A DNA stretch of 37,096 nt from JAIEPT01 sp038217425 (GTDB lineage: Bacteria; Planctomycetota; Planctomycetia; Gemmatales; Gemmataceae). Under the pieces are notes generated by a model, which ran no database searches, had not been told where the DNA came from, and was given only the letters and a program-made list of their open reading frames with translations. Of the stretch, positions 7,207 through 15,328 are shown piece by piece; within the stretch, counting starts at the first letter, position 1; each line of letters starts with the position of its first letter. Where the stretch lies: positions 1-37,096 of the forward strand of contig JBBQPM010000055.1 in NCBI GenBank assembly GCA_038217425.1. The letters are read 5' to 3'. Position numbers and translations under genes: made by a program.

Positions 7207-9594
7207 ATGGAAGCCTTGATGCGGAAGTTGGCTGCGGTGGTTGCAAGCGCAGCCGTCCTGTTGGGGATGTTCGGGCTGGCGCAGGCAGAAGAGCCGGCCC
7301 CTCAGTCGTTTGCCTGGGACATTTTCTTGCCGCTCACGCTCGGTCAGCCGAGCGAGGCGCTGGCGCAAGGCCCGTCCTCGAGTTCGCTCGGTCTCCTAGA
7401 CCTGGGCCTGGGGAATACGGGCCAGGGGGGCTACTTCGGGGCCATCGGCGCCAGCGGCACGCAGACGCCTCCCGCTGGCGCGACGCCTACCTCCGGCGAA
7501 GCCACGGCAACGGCCAGTCCGAATCTCGCCAACTACACCGCGCCGACGCCCACGCAAATGAACCTCATCGCCGAGCCGTCCGCCACCGTGCTCACCGGCA
7601 GCGAATCCGCCGTCCGCGGCACCACCGACGTCGGCGATCTCCTTGCCAAATCCTTCTCTTCCACCGGGCTCGTCATCCAGCGCCGCAACCAGATCATCGG
7701 CGAACCGCACCTGCGTGCGTTTCGTCAGGGACAAATCATTACCCAGGCCGACGGCGCCTACTGGTTTCCGGCGCGGCCCGATCTCGACACCATCGTCAGC
7801 AAGATCGACTCCTCAAACGTCGCCAATATCGTCGTGATCAAAGGCCCCTACAGCGTGCGGCACGGCCCCAGCTTCTCCGTCATCGACATCGAATCGATCG
7901 CGCCACCCCGTTACCAGAACGGCGTCGAGTATCACGGCTCCTCTAGCTTCGTTTACAAGACCAACAACCAGGCCTGGTCCGGACAGCAAGGCGTCTGGGG
8001 CGGCGGAGCCGACTACGGCTTCCGCGCAACCTGGGACTCCCTCACCGGCAACGACTACTACGCCGGCAACGGCGCCCAACTCCCTTCCAGTTACAACTCG
8101 CAAAACTTCAACGTAGCCCTGGGCATGGATCTCTCCGACATTACCCACCTCGACATCAAAGCCCTCCGCATCATGCAGCGCAACGTCGAGATCCCCGGTA
8201 CCATCAGCGATCTCCGCAAACTCACCACCGACGGGATCACGACGCGGTTCGTTGCCGACGAAACTCATTACTTCACCAAGTTCGTCTTCGAAACTTGGTA
8301 CAACCAAACCACCTTTGCCGGCGACGATTTCAGCACCGGCAAAAAGAAGCAAATCCCCGAACTCGACGGCGTCTTCATCGGACAAGACACGCAGTTCGGC
8401 CAAAGCCCGCGCGGCAGTCTCGCCCTGGTCACCGGAGGCGACGGCGCCGCCTGGGGATATCGCGAGTACCTCACCTGGGGCCGGGAAAACGAACTGCAGT
8501 TCACCTTCGGCACCGACCTGCACTACCTCAGCCAACGCATTGACGAGCGCAACACCATCTTCGTCAACACCCCCATCCAGCAAGGGTTCATCCTCGATTC
8601 CGAAGACTTCGGCGTCCCGCGCGGCCGAACCATCGATCCCGGCATCTTCATCGACGGCGCCGCACCAATCAGCGAACGCTTCACCGTTCGCGCCGGCGGT
8701 CGTATCGACTTCTACCAAACCGGCCTGCAATCTCCCGTCGCTAATCTGGCGCAGTTACAGGCCAACCTCGGACCCAACGTCGACATGGAACGCTACTTCA
8801 CCATGGGCATGGGCTACCTCACCAGCGACTTCAAGTACAACGACAACTGGACAGTAATCGCCGGCGGCGGCTACGCCCAGCGCGCCCCGACCCTCGTCGA
8901 ACTCTACTCGAATCAGACCTTCCTCGGTCTTCTGCAGAACGGCTTCGTCAGCAACGTCGGCAACCCGGGCCTGCGCCGCGAGCAACTCTATCAGGTCGAT
9001 CTGGGCGTCCGCGGGCAGTTCGAAAACGTCCGCCTGGGCGCCACCGGCTATGCAGGCTGGGTCAAGGATTTCATTACGTATCGACTCACCGGCGAAACCG
9101 GCGATCTGGCCTTCATCAACACGATCATTCCCGAGTACCAGTTCATCAACACGCCGCGCGCCACGCTCATGGGCGCCGAATCCTATGTCGAGGTCGACGT
9201 CGTCGAATGGCTGGCCGCGTTTGGGACGTTTTCTTATCTCGACGGCCGCGACCGCACTCGCCGGGAGACTCTCCCTGGCATGTGGCCGATGGAAGGCCGC
9301 GCCGGCATCCGCATCCACGACGCGCAACCGCGGCCGCGCTGGGCGGTCGAAGTTTCCTCGCGCATGGTCGCCTCGCAGAATCAGTTCGCCAAGAGCTTGC
9401 TCGAAGAGGAGACGGCCGGGTTCACGATCTTCGACGCCCGCGCTTACTGGGCGGTTCGCCAAAACTTATTGCTCACGATGGGCGTGGAGAACTTCACGGA
9501 CCGCGGCTACCGCGAGCATCTCGATCTACGCACCGGCCTGGGCGTCTATCAACCCGGCATCAACTACTACACCGGCGTACGCTGGAGCTACTAA
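7207..9594 (+). CDS. TonB-dependent outer-membrane receptor
   Basis: This 795-residue protein starts with a Sec signal peptide (about 1-27, ending AQA). A low-complexity, Ala/Thr/Pro-rich linker follows to about residue 110. The plug domain follows (about 115-235), with the phrases GDLLAKSF, FRQGQII and IVVIKGPYSVRHGPS that match TonB plugs. The remaining 550 residues alternate aromatic and polar residues as in a 22-strand beta-barrel, and the chain ends in an aromatic residue (GVRWSY), as needed for BAM assembly. The start is supported by GAGGAGG at 7193-7199, eight bases before ATG. No TonB box is obvious and no cobalamin-type riboswitch was recognised upstream, so the ligand is unknown. 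Transport energy would come from TonB/ExbBD encoded elsewhere. Confidence 0.93.
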   Translation: MEALMRKLAAVVASAAVLLGMFGLAQAEEPAPQSFAWDIFLPLTLGQPSEALAQGPSSSSLGLLDLGLGNTGQGGYFGAIGASGTQTPPAGATPTSGEATATASPNLANYTAPTPTQMNLIAEPSATVLTGSESAVRGTTDVGDLLAKSFSSTGLVIQRRNQIIGEPHLRAFRQGQIITQADGAYWFPARPDLDTIVSKIDSSNVANIVVIKGPYSVRHGPSFSVIDIESIAPPRYQNGVEYHGSSSFVYKTNNQAWSGQQGVWGGGADYGFRATWDSLTGNDYYAGNGAQLPSSYNSQNFNVALGMDLSDITHLDIKALRIMQRNVEIPGTISDLRKLTTDGITTRFVADETHYFTKFVFETWYNQTTFAGDDFSTGKKKQIPELDGVFIGQDTQFGQSPRGSLALVTGGDGAAWGYREYLTWGRENELQFTFGTDLHYLSQRIDERNTIFVNTPIQQGFILDSEDFGVPRGRTIDPGIFIDGAAPISERFTVRAGGRIDFYQTGLQSPVANLAQLQANLGPNVDMERYFTMGMGYLTSDFKYNDNWTVIAGGGYAQRAPTLVELYSNQTFLGLLQNGFVSNVGNPGLRREQLYQVDLGVRGQFENVRLGATGYAGWVKDFITYRLTGETGDLAFINTIIPEYQFINTPRATLMGAESYVEVDVVEWLAAFGTFSYLDGRDRTRRETLPGMWPMEGRAGIRIHDAQPRPRWAVEVSSRMVASQNQFAKSLLEEETAGFTIFDARAYWAVRQNLLLTMGVENFTDRGYREHLDLRTGLGVYQPGINYYTGVRWSY

Positions 9595-9657
9595 TTGGAC
9601 TGCGCCACTTTTCTGGCCTTGTCAACACAACGTCAAGGGCAAAAACAGGTTGTCTCT

Positions 9658-9785
9658 ACCCCCGAAGGGTTTGCATCGAGGCGGCCATACGGATGCAACC
9701 CCTTCGGGGTAATCCTGTGTGACGCCTTTGTTCCCTGGGTTGCGAGTACGCAACCCAGGGCTTTGAGATCCTACCCCTTCGGGGT
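9658..9785. repeat. Palindromic repeat group with CCCCTTCGGGG cores
   Basis: The 351-bp spacer between the TonB receptor and the next gene holds no credible gene but several inverted repeats. Arms at 9658-9677 and 9692-9710 are complementary except for a one-base offset in C/G runs, sharing GATGCAA and CCCTTCGGGG. A third copy of the core, ACCCCTTCGGGGT, is at 9773-9785. They look like intergenic REP-like elements and may also stop transcription of the receptor gene. From 9786 to 9945 I see only AT-richer sequence with no clear structure. Confidence 0.75.
9733..9760. repeat. Perfect 12-bp stem-loop (CCCTGGGTTGCG)
   Basis: CCCTGGGTTGCG (9733-9744) and its exact complement (9749-9760) flank an AGTA tetraloop. 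It is nested inside the palindromic repeat group after the receptor gene. It has no T-run, so a repeat element is more likely than a classic intrinsic terminator, although mRNA 3'-end stabilisation is possible. Confidence 0.8.
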
Positions 9786-9945
9786 GAATGTAAATGACTT
9801 CACTTATTGAGTTTACGTTAGAAGATTGAGGAAAACGGGCGCTGTCCAACTAAGATTTGATTCGGAATTCGTTTAGCGCTCGAATTGAATCGGCAGACGG
9901 TCGAATGATGCGGTCAACTGCTACAACTCGAGCGCGAAAGTCGAA

Positions 9946-10350
9946 CTACACCGCCGTACTTTCCAGCAATCCGCGTTCCTTGAGCAGCATCGCCGCCTGG
10001 GCGCGGACCAGGATGTTCTTCTCGAACATCTTCTCGAGTCGAGACAGATCGTCCTCCTCGCTGGCCGACAATCCCTGCGCCAAACGCTTCGTGTACAGCG
10101 TCTCCATGTGGTCGGTCACCGATTCGGGAATCTTGGCGCTGGCCACGCTCCACAAGGTTTGATCTTCCATCAGCGACAGCGCTTCCATGATCGATGCCAG
10201 TTCCGGCGTCAAACTCTCTTCGTCCGCAGGGAACGCTTCCTCCAGGGCCTTGGCGATCTCAAGATCGACATCGGTCCCAGCCTGTGCGGCTCGCCGTTTG
10301 ATTTGCTGAAGCAGCGATTCGGTCAGCTGCAGCGTGATGAAGTGCCCCAT
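9946..10350 (-). CDS. Small RHH-like N-terminal protein, unknown function
   Basis: A 134-residue cytoplasmic protein. The first 40 residues (MGHFITLQLTESLLQQIKRR and the following AAQAGTDVDLEIAKALEEAF) have a short beta strand and two helices, the layout of a ribbon-helix-helix (CopG-like) DNA-binding fold as in many antitoxins. The rest is helical and ends in a segment (LVRAQAAMLLKERG) that I recall from uncharacterised planctomycete and cyanobacterial proteins of similar length. I chose ATG 10350 because GGAGAG lies just upstream; a longer frame to 10734 has no ribosome site and non-coding character. No toxin-sized reading frame with a good start is adjacent, so a toxin-antitoxin role is unsupported. 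Confidence 0.75.
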   Translation of the reverse strand: MGHFITLQLTESLLQQIKRRAAQAGTDVDLEIAKALEEAFPADEESLTPELASIMEALSLMEDQTLWSVASAKIPESVTDHMETLYTKRLAQGLSASEEDDLSRLEKMFEKNILVRAQAAMLLKERGLLESTAV

Positions 10351-10371
10351 GAAACTCTCTCCAAAGAAATG

Positions 10372-10391
10372 CCATCTCACGAACGAGATGG
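10372..10391. promoter_or_regulatory. Palindrome upstream of the RHH-like gene
   Basis: CCATCTC (10372-10378) and GAGATGG (10385-10391) form a perfect 7-bp dyad with a 6-bp centre, 22 bp upstream of ATG 10350. RHH proteins often bind such dyads in their own promoters, so this is a candidate autoregulatory operator. It is a single site seen by eye and could be chance. Confidence 0.25.
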
Positions 10392-10538
10392 TAGGACAAG
10401 TGTGGGGGAGTCGAAAGCTCAACAGTATCAGGTTTTGAAGCGAATTGCCAGCGAAAAAACGAAGTTTTGCCAGAGGTCCAACGAAAGACCTGCCGGGAGT
10501 GGCGCATGGGCAAATCGGGCGAATTGGAGCCCGTCTCC

Positions 10539-12137
10539 TCAGCGAAACGTCACCGCGTACGCGGTCGCCTTGTTCAAATGCAGACGCAGAAGATAACGCC
10601 CCGGCGGCAACTCCTCGACACGTTTCTCCTTCCACGCTACCGTGTGACGCAGCGAATCCCCCTCCAGCGGCGCCGCGTCTTCCTTGCAATAGCCGCGAAT
10701 GCGGTAGCCCTCTTCGTTCAGCAGTTCCGCCCACACCACGCCGTCCTTGGCGTCGGCGTTTACCAGGATCTCCTTCACGCCCTTGAGATCGAGGGCCTTT
10801 AGCGTGATTTGACCGATGTGCTCGAGCGGTTTGCGAATGGTCATCTGGTCGCTCTTGGCCACGGGGCGAATGCCGGCGAAGCGGTCGCGCGGGATCGACG
10901 CCATGCCCACGCCGCTGCGCTGATCCTTCTCGGTCAACTTCTTGCCGCCGATCGTCCCCATGCTGTAGGCTCCGTAATAGAAACGAATCTCGTCCTCCAA
11001 AACGATCGGCGTCGAGTTCGTGTACATCGATCGGCTATCGAATAGGCTCGGCTTCTCGCTCCGCGGCAGGAAATACGTGTCGCGGAACGAACGGTCCCAT
11101 GTGTAGCCGTCCTTGCTCGTCATGAGTTCGATGTTGTTCGCCTGCTTGATCCGGCGATCCATGACCTGATTCAGACAGAAGTAGCGATCTTGATAATGAA
11201 AGACCGGCGTCGTATGGAACTCCGCCCACGGCGGGTCGCGGTCGTCCGGCGCCAGGATCAACTCCGGCTTGGTCCAGTGGATAAAGTCGGTGCTCTGGGT
11301 TCGGCCCATCGCGTGCTTCCAGGCGTGCCCGCCGTCGGGAGCGGAGATCCAAAATTTCCCGTAGATAACCCAGCAGCGCCGCACGGGATCCCAGAAGACG
11401 TCGACGGCGTCGGACATGGAAAACGGAATCATCCAGGTTCGCCGAACGACTTTCTTGGCGTCGACGGTCTCCGTATACGTCGGGTCGCCTTCGAACGGGG
11501 CGGAGAGTCCGCGACCGCCGTACGAAGTTTTGTAGAGCGGGCCCTTGCCGTGCTTGGTCCAGTGGATGCCGTCGGGCGAGAAGGCAACGTGCAGCCCGGC
11601 ATATTCGCGCTCGCCGTCGACGGACCAATCGTAGTAGGCCATCTTGTAACGCTTGGCCGGGTCTTTCTCGTTTTCGTCGACGACGACGGAGTTGCAGTAA
11701 CGATCGCCGTACCCGCCGTTGCTGAGCAGGACGATGTTTGACTTTGCGAACTCCTTATGCGGGAAAAGATCGAGTTCCGGCCTCTCGAAGACGATGCCGT
11801 CCTTGGACTCGGCGTAGGCGACGACGCAATAGAACTTGCGATCCCCGGCCCGTTTGCCGAAGTACGCTTGATACCAGAGTTGATACTTCCCGGTCTTGGG
11901 ATCGCGATAAATACTCGTCCAGCCGATGGCAGTCTCCCATCGTTTTTCCATGGCGACGAGAAGCGGCGAGCTTGGATGCCGCGTCGGCTGGGTCATGACC
12001 CGTTGGGTGCCCGAGCGGTAGAGAATATCGTGATCGTCGACGAAAAGGAGCGTACGGCCCAGCGCCGGTTTGGGATCGTCGCCGCGGGCTTCGAGGATGC
12101 AGACGAGCAGACCAAGGACCGCGGTGGCGCGTTTCAT
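10539..12137 (-). CDS. Secreted beta-propeller glycosidase-like protein
   Basis: This 532-residue protein begins with a Sec signal peptide (MKRATAVLGLLVCILEARG). Repeated motifs of the type SKDGIVFERPEL, SPDGIHWTKHG, STDFIHWTKPEL and SKDGYTWDRSF mark the blades of a five-bladed beta-propeller, as in glycoside hydrolase families 32/43/62/68 and their relatives. A C-terminal beta-sandwich (about 450-532) contains LVNADAKDGVVWAELLNEEG. Acidic residues suitable for catalysis exist, but I cannot assign them safely. It is probably periplasmic or extracellular and acts on polysaccharides. I chose ATG 12137 because GGGAG precedes it; the longer frame adds 13 residues that are not signal-like. It is 35 bp downstream of the glycosyltransferase gene and could be co-transcribed. 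Confidence 0.8.
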   Translation of the reverse strand: MKRATAVLGLLVCILEARGDDPKPALGRTLLFVDDHDILYRSGTQRVMTQPTRHPSSPLLVAMEKRWETAIGWTSIYRDPKTGKYQLWYQAYFGKRAGDRKFYCVVAYAESKDGIVFERPELDLFPHKEFAKSNIVLLSNGGYGDRYCNSVVVDENEKDPAKRYKMAYYDWSVDGEREYAGLHVAFSPDGIHWTKHGKGPLYKTSYGGRGLSAPFEGDPTYTETVDAKKVVRRTWMIPFSMSDAVDVFWDPVRRCWVIYGKFWISAPDGGHAWKHAMGRTQSTDFIHWTKPELILAPDDRDPPWAEFHTTPVFHYQDRYFCLNQVMDRRIKQANNIELMTSKDGYTWDRSFRDTYFLPRSEKPSLFDSRSMYTNSTPIVLEDEIRFYYGAYSMGTIGGKKLTEKDQRSGVGMASIPRDRFAGIRPVAKSDQMTIRKPLEHIGQITLKALDLKGVKEILVNADAKDGVVWAELLNEEGYRIRGYCKEDAAPLEGDSLRHTVAWKEKRVEELPPGRYLLRLHLNKATAYAVTFR

Positions 12138-12172
12138 GATCGTTCTCCCGGAAGTGGAGCCGTGGGGTTCTG

Positions 12173-13282
12173 TCATCGTATCGACAGAATTCGCAACCGT
12201 TCCGCGTAACGCCCGGCCAGATCGTCCCAGTAGTAGTCGCGCGCCCGCGCCCGGCCCGCTTGCGACAGACGTTCCGCAAACTCGGCATCGGTGAGAATCT
12301 GCCGCAGCGCTGACGCGAACGCCTCGACATTGCCGGGCTCACACAATAGCGCCGCACTGCCGGCGACTTCGCGCAACGCGGGGATGTCCGCGAGCACCGT
12401 TGGCACGCCCTGGGCCATCGCTTCCACGGCGCTCATGCCGAAGCCTTCGATTTCCGACGGCAGACAGAACGCTGTCGCCGCTGCGATCCAACGACGCAGC
12501 GCATCCGTGGAGGCGACGTGTCCGAGAAACTGGGCGTGAATGTCATTGGTCTGTGCCAATCGTTCCCAGGCGGCGCGTTCGGGACCGTCGCCGGCCACGA
12601 CGAGCCGGCACTCCCCGAGCCGAGCCGTCGCCCGGATCAACACGTCGAGGCGCTTGCCGGGCACCAATCGGCCGATGAAGAGAATCGTCGGCTTCGTCGG
12701 CGGCTGACGCACGTAGGTTTGCAGCTCGCGATACGCCACGCCGTTGGGGATGACGTCGATCGGCGTGCCTCCGAGTCGGCCGCGAACCTGATCGGCCGCG
12801 GCCTGACTGACGGCGACGACGGCGTCGAAACCGATCGCGAGCGCCGTCCGTTCCCAGATTTCGCCGAAGGCCCCGGTGAGCTTTCCTTTCAGCTGGATCC
12901 AGCGCCCGATCCAGCACTCGTGGTACGTCGCCATCCGAGGGATCCGGCGCAGCCGACCGGCGAGCGCCGCGGGCAGGTAGCCGATGAACGAACTCCCCTC
13001 GAGAACGTCAGCATCAGTCCGCAGCAAGAGCCAAAAGGCGCACCAGGCGAACGCGAACCGCGCCAGCACGGCCCCCTGGTTCGTGTAGGCGTAACTGGGC
13101 CCCACGCGCACGACGCGCAGCTGGCCGATGGTCTGCCGGCGCGGCTGGCCGGGTTGATGCGAGCAGATCACCAGGGCGTCGAACGGCAGGCGCGTGGCGA
13201 GTTGCCACATCCGCTGTTCGACGCCGCCGGTGACCGCGTCGGCGCTGGCCGGGAAGAACTCGGTGCAGATCGCGATCTTCAT
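12173..13282 (-). CDS. Glycosyltransferase family 4 (GT-B) protein
   Basis: GT4 enzymes move a sugar from a nucleotide donor onto an acceptor and retain its configuration. The 369-residue protein has the N-terminal acceptor-side motif TGGVEQRMWQLA (18-29). Its C-terminal donor domain starts near ILFIGRLVPGKRLDVL and contains the family's EGFGMSAVEAMAQGVP block (E-x7-E). No signal or transmembrane helix is clear, so it is likely cytoplasmic or membrane-associated. It is divergent from the radical SAM set (105-bp spacer) and upstream of the propeller protein. No strong ribosome site precedes ATG 13282. It is far from the polysaccharide operon at the right edge, and the acceptor is unknown. Confidence 0.9.
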   Translation of the reverse strand: MKIAICTEFFPASADAVTGGVEQRMWQLATRLPFDALVICSHQPGQPRRQTIGQLRVVRVGPSYAYTNQGAVLARFAFAWCAFWLLLRTDADVLEGSSFIGYLPAALAGRLRRIPRMATYHECWIGRWIQLKGKLTGAFGEIWERTALAIGFDAVVAVSQAAADQVRGRLGGTPIDVIPNGVAYRELQTYVRQPPTKPTILFIGRLVPGKRLDVLIRATARLGECRLVVAGDGPERAAWERLAQTNDIHAQFLGHVASTDALRRWIAAATAFCLPSEIEGFGMSAVEAMAQGVPTVLADIPALREVAGSAALLCEPGNVEAFASALRQILTDAEFAERLSQAGRARARDYYWDDLAGRYAERLRILSIR

Positions 13283-13387
13283 TCAGGGCATGATATGCGG
13301 ATCTGCCCCTCGCACTCAGGCCGATTTCGGTTACAATGAGGGGGCCTGCCGAACCGACTCGTCCCGCTTGATTTGCACGAGAACGCC

Positions 13388-14716
13388 ATGATCGAAGTCA
13401 ACGAAACCCAGGAACGCACGGGGCTGGGCAACTATTTCGTCGCCAACTACCCCCCTTTCTCTGCATGGAAGCCGAGCCATTTGCCGTCGGCGCAGACCGC
13501 ATTGGCGACGCCGCCCGACCCAGAAACGCCGCTGGGGCTCTACCTTCACATCCCGTTTTGCCGAAAGCGCTGCAAGTTCTGCTACTTCCGCGTCTACACC
13601 GACAAGAACGCCCGCGACATCGACGTCTACCTCACCGCCCTCGTCCGCGAACTCGAGATTTATTCGCAGCAACCCGTGGTCGGCGATCGGCCCGTTCACT
13701 TCGTCTACTTTGGCGGCGGCACCCCATCGTACCTCAGCAATCCGCAGCTCAAGGATCTCTTCGCCAAGGTGCAGTCGCTCTTCCCCTGGCATCACGCGGC
13801 CGAGGTCACCTTCGAATGCGAGCCGGGCACGCTGCAGCAGCACAAACTCGAGATGCTGCGCCAGGCCGGCGTCACGCGTCTGAGCCTGGGCATCGAAAAT
13901 TTCAGCGACAAGATTCTCGAGTCGAACGGCCGAGCCCATCTCTCGGCCGAGATTTTCCGGGCGTACGGTTGGGCGCGCGAACTCGATTATCCGCAGATCA
14001 ATATCGATCTCATCGCCGGCATGGTGGGCGAGACCTGGGACAACTGGAGAGATTGCGTGACGAAGACGATCGAGCTTTCGCCCGATAGCGTCACGGTGTA
14101 TCAGATGGAGTTGCCGTACAACACGGTCTTCTCGAAGGAACTGAAGGTCGTGGGCCAGGTGGAGGTCGAAGCGAGCGAGATCGCCGATTGGCCGACGAAG
14201 CGGGCCTGGGTCGATTACGCGTTCAACGAGTTCGTGAAGGCGGGCTACAGCGTCTCGAGCGCCTACACGGTGGTGAAAGATCCGAACCGCACGAAGTTCG
14301 TCTACCGCGACAGCCTGTGGAGCGGGGCGGACATGTTCGGCACCGGCGTGGCGTCGTTCGGACACGTGGGCGGCGTCCATCTGCAGAACGTCGATAAGTG
14401 GGAAAACTACACCAGCATGCTCGAGGCCGGCAATCTGCCGTTGGGCCGGGCGCTCCCCGTTGCCGCGGATCAGCGTCTGCGCCGCGAGATGATGCTACAG
14501 CTCAAGACGGGCCGGCTGCGGACCGAATACTTCCAGCACAAGTTCGGCATCGACATCCTCGACAACTTCTCGGGCGGCTTTCAGCATCTGCAGAACGAGG
14601 GTTACCTCACGCTCGGCCCGGGCGAGGTGCAGCTCACACGCACCGGGCTCTTGCAAATCGATCGTCTGCTGCCGGCGTTCTTCGAGCCCGAGTTTCGTAA
14701 CATCCGCTATACATAA
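13388..14716 (+). CDS. HemN/HemW-like radical SAM protein
   Basis: This 442-residue protein has the radical SAM cluster motif CRKRCKFC (Cys58, Cys62, Cys65) after LYLHIPF. The SAM-binding FGGGTPSYLS follows (108-117), then FECEPGTL and LSLGIENF, all typical of the coproporphyrinogen oxidase-like family. A HemN C-terminal-like domain ends the chain. It differs from HemW/HemN in CYFRVYTDKN after the cluster, and I recognise this as an uncharacterised subgroup rather than true HemN. I chose ATG 13388; a TTG 15 bases upstream is possible. A TACAAT element lies at 13332-13337. It is the first gene of a four-gene plus-strand set with a lipoyl carrier, a ferredoxin-type protein and another radical SAM protein; the 161-bp gap after it holds a repeat. 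Confidence 0.88.
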   Translation: MIEVNETQERTGLGNYFVANYPPFSAWKPSHLPSAQTALATPPDPETPLGLYLHIPFCRKRCKFCYFRVYTDKNARDIDVYLTALVRELEIYSQQPVVGDRPVHFVYFGGGTPSYLSNPQLKDLFAKVQSLFPWHHAAEVTFECEPGTLQQHKLEMLRQAGVTRLSLGIENFSDKILESNGRAHLSAEIFRAYGWARELDYPQINIDLIAGMVGETWDNWRDCVTKTIELSPDSVTVYQMELPYNTVFSKELKVVGQVEVEASEIADWPTKRAWVDYAFNEFVKAGYSVSSAYTVVKDPNRTKFVYRDSLWSGADMFGTGVASFGHVGGVHLQNVDKWENYTSMLEAGNLPLGRALPVAADQRLRREMMLQLKTGRLRTEYFQHKFGIDILDNFSGGFQHLQNEGYLTLGPGEVQLTRTGLLQIDRLLPAFFEPEFRNIRYT

Positions 14717-14724
14717 ACGAATTG

Positions 14725-14835
14725 GCCACAGAGGGCACAGAGAGCACAGAGAGCACAGAGGAATAAAGACGGGACGACTCAACATTGCGAAGGTATTTTG
14801 CTTGCCTTTCTCTGTGTTCTCTGTGACCTCTGTGG
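14725..14835. repeat. CACAGAG-type inverted repeat element
   Basis: The arm at 14725-14752 (GCCACAGAGGGCACAGAGAG and on) pairs with 14808-14835, with two mismatches over 28 bases. Each arm is itself made of short direct CACAGAG units, and about 55 bp separate them. It fills the spacer between the HemN-like and GcvH-like genes. Arrays of this kind are scattered in planctomycete intergenic regions, so this is probably a dispersed element (MITE or REP-like). It may affect expression of the downstream genes. Confidence 0.75.
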
Positions 14836-14877
14836 CTCGATTGATTTGCCTTGGTTATCCCACGCACATAGGAAGTC

Positions 14878-15327
14878 ATGGCCGAGACGACGACGTTCAT
14901 GATGGGCAAGTTCGCCGCCGTTCTTCCGGACGACGTGCGCTATTGCCGCAATCACATGTGGTGCCGGCCCGAGGGAGACGCATTGCGTTTCGGCTTCACC
15001 AGCTACGCGGTTCGGCTGATGCAGGACGTTTACTTTCTCGATTGGCTCGTGAATGAAGGCGACGCCCTGGCGCTCAAACAGCAGATCGGGCACATCGAGA
15101 CGTCGAAGGCGGTCTCGGATTTGTTCGCACCGCTGGCGGGGAAGATGCGGCGATTCAACCCCGAGGTGCTGACGGATCCGTCGGGCATTAACGTCGAGAA
15201 CTACGGCTCCGGCTGGTTGTTCGAGATGTTCGCAGCGCTTGAAGGGACGATGGACGTTCAGGAATACCATGCGTTCCTGGACGCGAACTGGGAAAAGACG
15301 CAGAATATGCTCAAAGGGCACATGTAA
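14878..15327 (+). CDS. GcvH-like lipoyl carrier protein
   Basis: GcvH is the lipoyl protein of the glycine cleavage system. This 149-residue relative has the lipoylation block IETSKAVSDLFAPLAG (73-88), with Lys77 in the position of the modified lysine. It also has the downstream SG.NVENYGSGWLFEM region of the hybrid fold. It differs from ordinary GcvH in its unusual N-terminus with Cys23 and Cys29 (RYCRNHMWCR). No gcvT or gcvP is near, and the next gene starts 1 nt after its stop, so it most likely serves the radical SAM/ferredoxin set, as LbpA-type carriers serve sulfur metabolism. That role is inference. Function requires a lipoate ligase or LipB/LipA encoded elsewhere. Confidence 0.85.
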   Translation: MAETTTFMMGKFAAVLPDDVRYCRNHMWCRPEGDALRFGFTSYAVRLMQDVYFLDWLVNEGDALALKQQIGHIETSKAVSDLFAPLAGKMRRFNPEVLTDPSGINVENYGSGWLFEMFAALEGTMDVQEYHAFLDANWEKTQNMLKGHM

Positions 15328-15328
15328 T

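Noticed and set aside
9595..9945. Short reading frames in the repeat-filled spacer
   Set aside because: Their translations only reflect the palindromic repeats and no plausible start or domain is present.
13388..14716. True HemN (oxygen-independent coproporphyrinogen oxidase)
   Set aside because: The residues after the cluster motif (CYFRVYTDKN) differ from HemN and no haem genes are near. I kept only the family-level call.
14878..15327. Ordinary glycine cleavage system gcvH
   Set aside because: There are no gcvT or gcvP genes nearby, the N-terminus is atypical, and the gene is packed against a ferredoxin and radical SAM gene.
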